A stretch of 20,295 bases of DNA from Chromera velia. Lineage: Eukaryota; Sar; Chromeraceae. Position numbers and translations under genes: made by a program. The DNA lies in assembly GCA_018398765.1 (NCBI GenBank), contig JAHBMJ010000107.1, forward strand, positions 2,181-22,475, in the 5' to 3' direction. The notes under the pieces were generated by a model. It was given only the letters and a program-made list of their open reading frames with translations. It was not told the origin of the DNA and searched no databases. Positions within the stretch are counted from its first letter, which is position 1. Every line of letters begins with the position of its first letter. Positions 17,689 through 20,295 of the stretch are shown in pieces.

Positions 17689-19830
17689 GAGGAAGAGACA
17701 TATAAGTAGTGACAGACAAACTTTCGTACTCTTTTTGTGTTCATTCCTGACCTCTTCCTCTTCTTCTTCGTCGTTTCCGTCTCCCTCTGCCCCCTCCCCC
17801 TCCTCGCTTCCCTCCGCACTGCGTATCTTTGCTCTCACTTTCCTCAGGGCCCTCTCTCTGTCTTTTCGCCTATCGGACCCCAACCGCAAAGCGTCGACCT
17901 TCCCCTCTTCCAGCAAAATCCCCGCACAGCACATGCCCTCGGGAGATCCAATCTCAGCCGCACAGACGTAGAGATCGTACGCAGTCAGGCAATTCACCGG
18001 CACACCATGGCCGTACCTGAGCAAGAGAAAAGAAGAGAGAGAAGAGAGAGAAGAGAAGAGCACGATAGAAGGTGTTGGGGCAAGGGACTTACCTTGGCAC
18101 TGGAGCAAGGGAGTTCTCCTTTCTTTTCGTCTATTCCTTTTCTCCCTTTGATAGGGCAGCTCAACCTTCCTTTTTCCTTTGCCCTCCGGTCAAAAAAGTA
18201 TGACCTCGTCCGAAGGTGCGAAGGAAGACTGTTGTCAATCACATGTTACAATGAACCAACTGCGCGGGAAAAAGACAGAACAAAACAACTCCAACCGAAC
18301 AATTAGCCGGTCATGTACACACGAACAGAGAGTTAATTGCCCATCCACATATCTATCCATACACCACTGCATTTAACCTCCCACCTGAGCTTATGTGCCT
18401 CGATGCAGAGCATCGCAGCCTCGTCGAGATTGATGTGACTCTTTTCTACGGCCACAACTCTGCACGTGGGATGAGGGGACCGGAGGGAACGCGAAGTTTC
18501 TGTCAGAGGAAAGTTTTCTTTCGTTCTTTTTTTCCGTCTCGTGCTCTCCCGTTTTCGTCTTCGCCCCCCTCTCCTGGCCTCGATGTACTCGCTCCCCCCC
18601 CCCCCCTTTTCTCTCTGCTGTGTTGCTTGCGTCTGTGTGTCTCCTTGCGTAAGAAAATGTATTTGTTTTTGTTCCTATCTGTCCCTCACTCTCTGTCTCC
18701 TCTTGTCTATCTACCGGTCTGCCTGTCTGTCCGTCTGTATACTTGTATATTTCTCCGCCTTTGTGTCTTCCTCCGTTTCTGTTTACCAATTTCTCCATCT
18801 TTTTACTTATCTGCCGACCTGTCTGCCAAGCAGTTTGTTTTTTCGTCTTTCTGTCTGTCTGCCTTCCTCTTTGCCTTTCTGCATGTCTTTCAGTCTGGTG
18901 TCGGTCTGTCTATCTGACCTCTTCGAGATCTCTCCCGTCATTCTCTCGATTTGCTGGAAGGCGTCCAGAAGCGCAAAGATGACGCAAGCCGCGAGGGATC
19001 TCAGGAAACGGAGAACTTCCGGTTCGCATGCCGGGCAGTCGGACAGGGCCTTACGAAGCCTGCGTGTTCATAATTGCAATGAGAGAGCAAAAGCAGTCGG
19101 ACAGGGCCGAGAAGGAGCCTGGTGGGAGATGGGCAAAAGGGACAATCCGGTGAAGAGGACGGGGGCTGGGTGGAAAAGGCTTTGGCAAATGATGATTCCA
19201 CCCACCCAGGTCGGAACCGAATTCGAATGCCGCAGGGCGGGATTCTTCTTCTTCCTCCTCCTCTTCTTGAGACAGATTCATGTAGTCTGATCCGCTTCAC
19301 TTGTTTCTCTCTCACCCCCCCCAACCCAAGGATACACCCACAAACCCACCTCGATTCGAATGAGGTGCAGGGACAACACGGCTTCTGGGCCGCTTGCTCG
19401 AAGGCACGGTCAATTTTCTCGCGAAGCTTTTCCAAAACACCAGCCAGCTGCCTCATATCTGCCTTTGTACTTTCGGAGAGCACCCCTTCCACTGCCTTCA
19501 GATCGCACGTTGTGCAGATTTCCTGCAAAGGCACAAAGATAGCCGGGTGTGCGGAGAGATCAAGCTGCATTTCCAACATCCACTTTTGAGCGCATCGACC
19601 AACCAAGGAACGAACCAGCCCCCCTCCCCCCCAACCCCGCAACAAATCAACAAGATCACCAGGAAAAAACTCACCCGAAGGCATTCACACTCCAGTTCCA
19701 GCTGCCGACGGCTTTTCCAAGTGGCTGTTGTTGTTGAGAATTTATCGAGAATCGCAGAGGAGCACTTCTGGATCTGCTCAGGAGGAGATTCTTTCTCCTT
19801 GGCTTGCTTTGATCCACGACGACCGGACAT
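10019..19830 (-). CDS. Sel1-like repeat protein, 18 exons
   Basis: Splicing 18 exons gives 2,994 coding bases (997 residues) with matching phases at all 17 junctions. Residues about 168-678 hold about eleven Sel1-like repeats, alpha/alpha units of 36-40 residues related to TPRs and usually acting as protein-interaction scaffolds. Clear examples are [27 protein letters not shown] and [13 protein letters not shown], each followed by a WY/LY..AA helix. Residues 1-156 form a helical N-terminal region with Cys pairs (CEC, CTTC, CCPC, CPAC). The second repeat is split by a charged insertion ending in an Asp/Glu run (about 250-270). Residues about 680-997 are Pro/Ser/Gly/Gln-rich and probably disordered. 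No signal peptide or membrane helix is visible, unlike SEL1L/Hrd3, so a soluble location is likely. The partner is unknown. The start ATG at 19830 has A at -3. The repeat call is firm; exon 6 is the least certain exon. Confidence 0.88.
11319..11480 (-). CDS. Sel1 gene exon 17
   Basis: The acceptor GGATGCAG abuts a CCAT/CCGT array and the donor lies in a GTAA tandem repeat. Phase 0 at both ends. The exon encodes repeat 10 and the start of repeat 11 ([11 protein letters not shown]). Confidence 0.92.
11483..11652. repeat. CCAT / CCGT tetranucleotide array in Sel1-gene intron 16
   Basis: About 40 tetranucleotide units mixing CCAT and CCGT end exactly at the CAG acceptor of exon 17. On the transcript strand it reads ATGG/ACGG, so the 3' splice site has almost no pyrimidine tract. 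Reading frames over it give Asp-Gly-Trp-Met or His-Pro-Ser-Ile repeats and are artefacts. Confidence 0.93.
11969..12138 (-). CDS. Sel1 gene exon 16
   Basis: The acceptor lies at the end of a (TC)n(TG)n tract (GTGTGCAG); the donor is GTGAGT; phase 1 to phase 0. It holds the second helix of repeat 8 ([20 protein letters not shown]), and most of repeat 9 including a run of four Gly. Confidence 0.92.
12150..12218. repeat. AC / AG compound microsatellite next to the exon 16 acceptor
   Basis: About 45 bases of AC passing into about 24 bases of AG on the plus strand. On the transcript it is (CT)n(GT)n and leads straight into the CAG acceptor, acting as its pyrimidine/UG tract. Confidence 0.93.
12486..12556. 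repeat. TC / TG compound microsatellite in the same intron, inverted
   Basis: About 50 bases of TC, with one CC interruption, pass into about 22 bases of TG. It is the reverse complement of the AC/AG array at 12150-12218, in the correct order for both blocks to pair. Confidence 0.93.
12603..12654 (-). CDS. Sel1 gene exon 15 (52 bases)
   Basis: Acceptor GCTGTGCAG, donor GTGGGC, phase 0 to phase 1. It encodes [17 protein letters not shown] and the first base of a Gly codon, completed by exon 16 to give the consensus turn GNGV. Confidence 0.9.
13016..13060 (-). CDS. Sel1 gene exon 14 (45 bases)
   Basis: Acceptor GCCTGCAG, donor GTCTGT, phase 0 at both ends. It encodes [15 protein letters not shown], the second helix of repeat 7, and runs on into [10 protein letters not shown] of exon 15. 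The donor is poor, but the protein continuity is exact. Confidence 0.87.
13507..13606 (-). CDS. Sel1 gene exon 13
   Basis: Acceptor GGATGCAG, donor GTCGGG, phase 2 to phase 0. It encodes [20 protein letters not shown] and [13 protein letters not shown]: the end of repeat 6 and a first half of repeat 7 that lacks the usual G.G turn. Confidence 0.88.
13959..14044 (-). CDS. Sel1 gene exon 12
   Basis: Acceptor TTTTGCAG, donor GTGAGT, phase 0 to phase 2. It encodes [19 protein letters not shown] and the following turn, the clearest Sel1 consensus in the protein (repeat 6). Confidence 0.93.
14246..14266. repeat. GTCG tandem repeat at the exon 11 donor
   Basis: About five 4-base units begin at the splice junction, so the GT of each unit could serve as a donor. 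Shifts of one unit would change the reading frame. Confidence 0.85.
14267..14407 (-). CDS. Sel1 gene exon 11
   Basis: Acceptor CTTTTCAG, phase 0 at both ends. It encodes the end of repeat 4 ([10 protein letters not shown]) and most of repeat 5 ([19 protein letters not shown]). The donor GTCGGT is the first unit of a GTCG tandem repeat. Confidence 0.9.
14857..14916 (-). CDS. Sel1 gene exon 10
   Basis: A 60-base exon with acceptor TCATGCAG and donor GTGAGT, phase 0 at both ends. It encodes [20 protein letters not shown], the first helix and turn of repeat 4. Confidence 0.9.
14947..15297. repeat. 39-bp minisatellite, nine copies, in Sel1-gene intron 9
   Basis: Nine head-to-tail 39-bp units, each with GTATATTTC, a long TTC/CCC-rich tract and a (T)CAG or ACAG end. 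Copies differ by a few substitutions: CGG or CTG at the start, and CAGGCAGG, CAGACAGG or CACACAGG at the end. Because 39 is divisible by three, several frames remain open across the array, giving for instance a 13-residue [13 protein letters not shown] repeat on the plus strand. It lies inside an intron, so I do not call a protein. Confidence 0.95.
15614..15646 (-). CDS. Sel1 gene exon 9 (33-base microexon)
   Basis: Acceptor GGCTGCAG, donor GTGAGT, phase 0 at both ends. It encodes only [11 protein letters not shown], the consensus end of one Sel1 repeat and start of the next. Its match to the consensus and fit between exons 8 and 10 make it convincing despite its size. Confidence 0.9.
16014..16070 (-). 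CDS. Sel1 gene exon 8
   Basis: A 57-base exon with acceptor GTGCGCAG and donor GTTAGC, phase 0 at both ends. It encodes [19 protein letters not shown], the exact centre of Sel1 repeat 3. Confidence 0.9.
16073..16142. repeat. CA / GA microsatellite at the exon 8 acceptor
   Basis: CA units pass into GA units on the plus strand. On the transcript this is (TC)n then (TG)n, ending directly in the GCGCAG acceptor. The arrangement is the same as at exon 16. Confidence 0.92.
16583..16668 (-). CDS. Sel1 gene exon 7
   Basis: Acceptor GCATGCAG, donor GTCAGT, phase 1 to phase 0. It encodes [20 protein letters not shown] then YRLARMTE: the second helix of repeat 2 and the first helix of repeat 3. Confidence 0.88.
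17284..17395 (-). CDS. Sel1 gene exon 6 (tentative)
   Basis: Acceptor CATGCAG, donor GTCAGT, phase 0 to phase 1. The phases match exons 5 and 7, which is the main support. The peptide ([16 protein letters not shown]...KSK) is not a clear Sel1 segment and would form the linker before the second helix of repeat 2. It could be wrong or incomplete. Confidence 0.5.
17652..17688. repeat. CA dinucleotide repeat in Sel1-gene intron 5
   Basis: About 18 CA units, reading as TG on the transcript, 60-100 bases downstream of the exon 5 donor. Unlike those in introns 7 and 15, it is not at the acceptor. Confidence 0.93.
17752..18016 (-). CDS. Sel1 gene exon 5
   Basis: Acceptor TTGCTCAG, donor GTCAGG, ending in phase 0. 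It completes Sel1 repeat 1 ([27 protein letters not shown]) and begins repeat 2. It then runs into a highly charged Arg/Lys segment and an Asp/Glu-rich tract. The acidic tract could be an inserted disordered loop. Confidence 0.8.
18385..18459 (-). CDS. Sel1 gene exon 4
   Basis: 75 bases, acceptor CGTGCAG, donor GTGGGA. It encodes the first half of Sel1 repeat 1 ([16 protein letters not shown]), which continues directly into the YGHGV turn of exon 5. That continuity supports the junction. Confidence 0.8.
18700..18912. repeat. Degenerate TCTG / TTTC-rich tract in Sel1-gene intron 3
   Basis: Imperfect CTGTCTGTC and TTTC/TTTG units fill the 5' part of intron 3, immediately after the exon 3 donor. 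The sense strand is accordingly purine-rich GACA/GAAA sequence. Confidence 0.7.
18919..19059 (-). CDS. Sel1 gene exon 3
   Basis: Acceptor CACGCAG, donor GTCAGA, phase 2 to phase 2. It encodes an amphipathic helical region containing CPAC and a hydrophobic helix ([16 protein letters not shown]). Confidence 0.7.
19350..19522 (-). CDS. Sel1 gene exon 2
   Basis: The acceptor is a pyrimidine tract ending TTTGCAG and the donor is GTGGGT. The exon encodes a helical segment from [13 protein letters not shown] to CCPCTSFES with three heptad-like Leu/Val positions. It ends in phase 2. Confidence 0.75.
19675..19830 (-). CDS. Sel1 gene exon 1
   Basis: 52 codons from ATG, rich in Lys/Ser/Gln, ending ECECLR at a canonical GTGAGT donor in phase 0. 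No hydrophobic signal segment is present. Confidence 0.75.
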
Positions 19831-20278
19831 CTTCTTCAGCGTAGCTGTCTTTCTGACCCAACGATCCACAAGAATGCAACACCAAGCAACAGGAACTCTG
19901 GGGTTCCACGAGTTGATTGGGCTGCTTAATTGCTTCTTTTAATTTCTCACGAATGACTCCAGTGCCGACTGCAGGGTAAGTCAAGATTCAGGCGACGATG
20001 TTCTGTGGTGTTCTTTGGCGATCATATGTGTGTACACATGGTTTGAAGATGCTTGGAAGGTGAAGTTCGACTTCAGAAGTTGGTCCCTCGGTGCTGTATG
20101 AGAGCATGAGAATTAACAACAGCTGGCTGCGCCATGGCTGCGCCATGCTCCATGCACTCACCCGGCCGGCCACGTCGCCGCATCTGACGCAAGCAAGCTT
20201 GCGAACGGCCCCGGAAAGCAAGAAAAATGAGAACTTCACGATTGACGCACGCAGGCCAGCCGATCGGGCAGTCGCGCC
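19831..20278. promoter_or_regulatory. Upstream region of the Sel1 gene
   Basis: The 450 bases preceding the Sel1-gene ATG should hold its promoter and 5' untranslated region. I see no clear TATA element. An 11-bp tandem duplication (GGCTGCGCCAT) occupies 20125-20146, and a GCAAGCTTGC palindrome lies near 20193-20202. Open frames here have no convincing Met start or domain. Confidence 0.45.
20125..20146. repeat. 11-bp tandem duplication
   Basis: GGCTGCGCCAT occurs twice back to back. This is a simple local duplication upstream of the Sel1 gene. Confidence 0.85.
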
Positions 20279-20280
20279 GA

Positions 20281-20295
20281 CCCCCCCCCCCCCCC
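20281..20295. other. Poly-C run at the window end
   Basis: A terminal run of at least 14 C is the mirror of the G run at the start. It is probably an assembly break at a homopolymer. Confidence 0.7.

Noticed and set aside
19988..20239. An 83-codon minus-strand frame upstream of the Sel1 gene
   Set aside because: It begins with GTG rather than ATG, has no domain, and lies where the Sel1-gene promoter and 5' untranslated region should be.

Overview
This is a nuclear contig from a eukaryotic alga. The genes are interrupted by spliceosomal introns. One protein has a signal peptide followed by an ANA|F cleavage motif, the classic bipartite presequence for a complex plastid of red-algal origin. 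The DNA is of balanced composition and full of TC/TG/CA microsatellites. A chromerid (Chromera-like) or a stramenopile alga fits best; that placement is inference. The window opens with a run of 13 G and closes with a long run of C, which suggests that both ends are contig breaks.

Layout. Positions 1-3812 hold pyrimidine-rich, microsatellite-rich DNA with no gene I can defend. Gene A lies on the minus strand (6300 to 3813, two exons, about 687 residues) and encodes an unrecognised protein. It has a small N-terminal globular domain, possibly ubiquitin- or PB1-like, followed by a long low-complexity tail with polyglutamine and a few FG motifs. A 624-base gap separates it from a divergent, intronless plus-strand gene (6925-7599) for a type II (Prx5-like) peroxiredoxin that is probably imported into the plastid. 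Positions 7600-10018 hold a compound microsatellite and then an AT-rich island of about 1.3 kb.

The right half is one large minus-strand gene, 19830 to 10019. I rebuilt it as 18 exons with compatible phases throughout (2,994 coding bases, 997 residues). It encodes about eleven Sel1-like (TPR-related) repeats between a cysteine-containing N-terminal region and a disordered Pro/Ser/Gly-rich C-terminal tail. There is no signal peptide or membrane segment, so it is probably a soluble scaffold rather than a Hrd3/SEL1L-type ER protein.

The genes do not form an obvious pathway. The most unusual signals concern splicing. Seven of the 17 Sel1-gene introns start GTC rather than GTA or GTG. Nearly all acceptors are (T)GCAG. 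Microsatellites sit directly at several splice sites. One intron carries two complementary compound microsatellites that could fold it into a long stem. Another contains nine copies of a 39-bp minisatellite whose antisense strand resembles a 3' splice site. I found no convincing tRNA, rRNA, CRISPR array or complete transposon.
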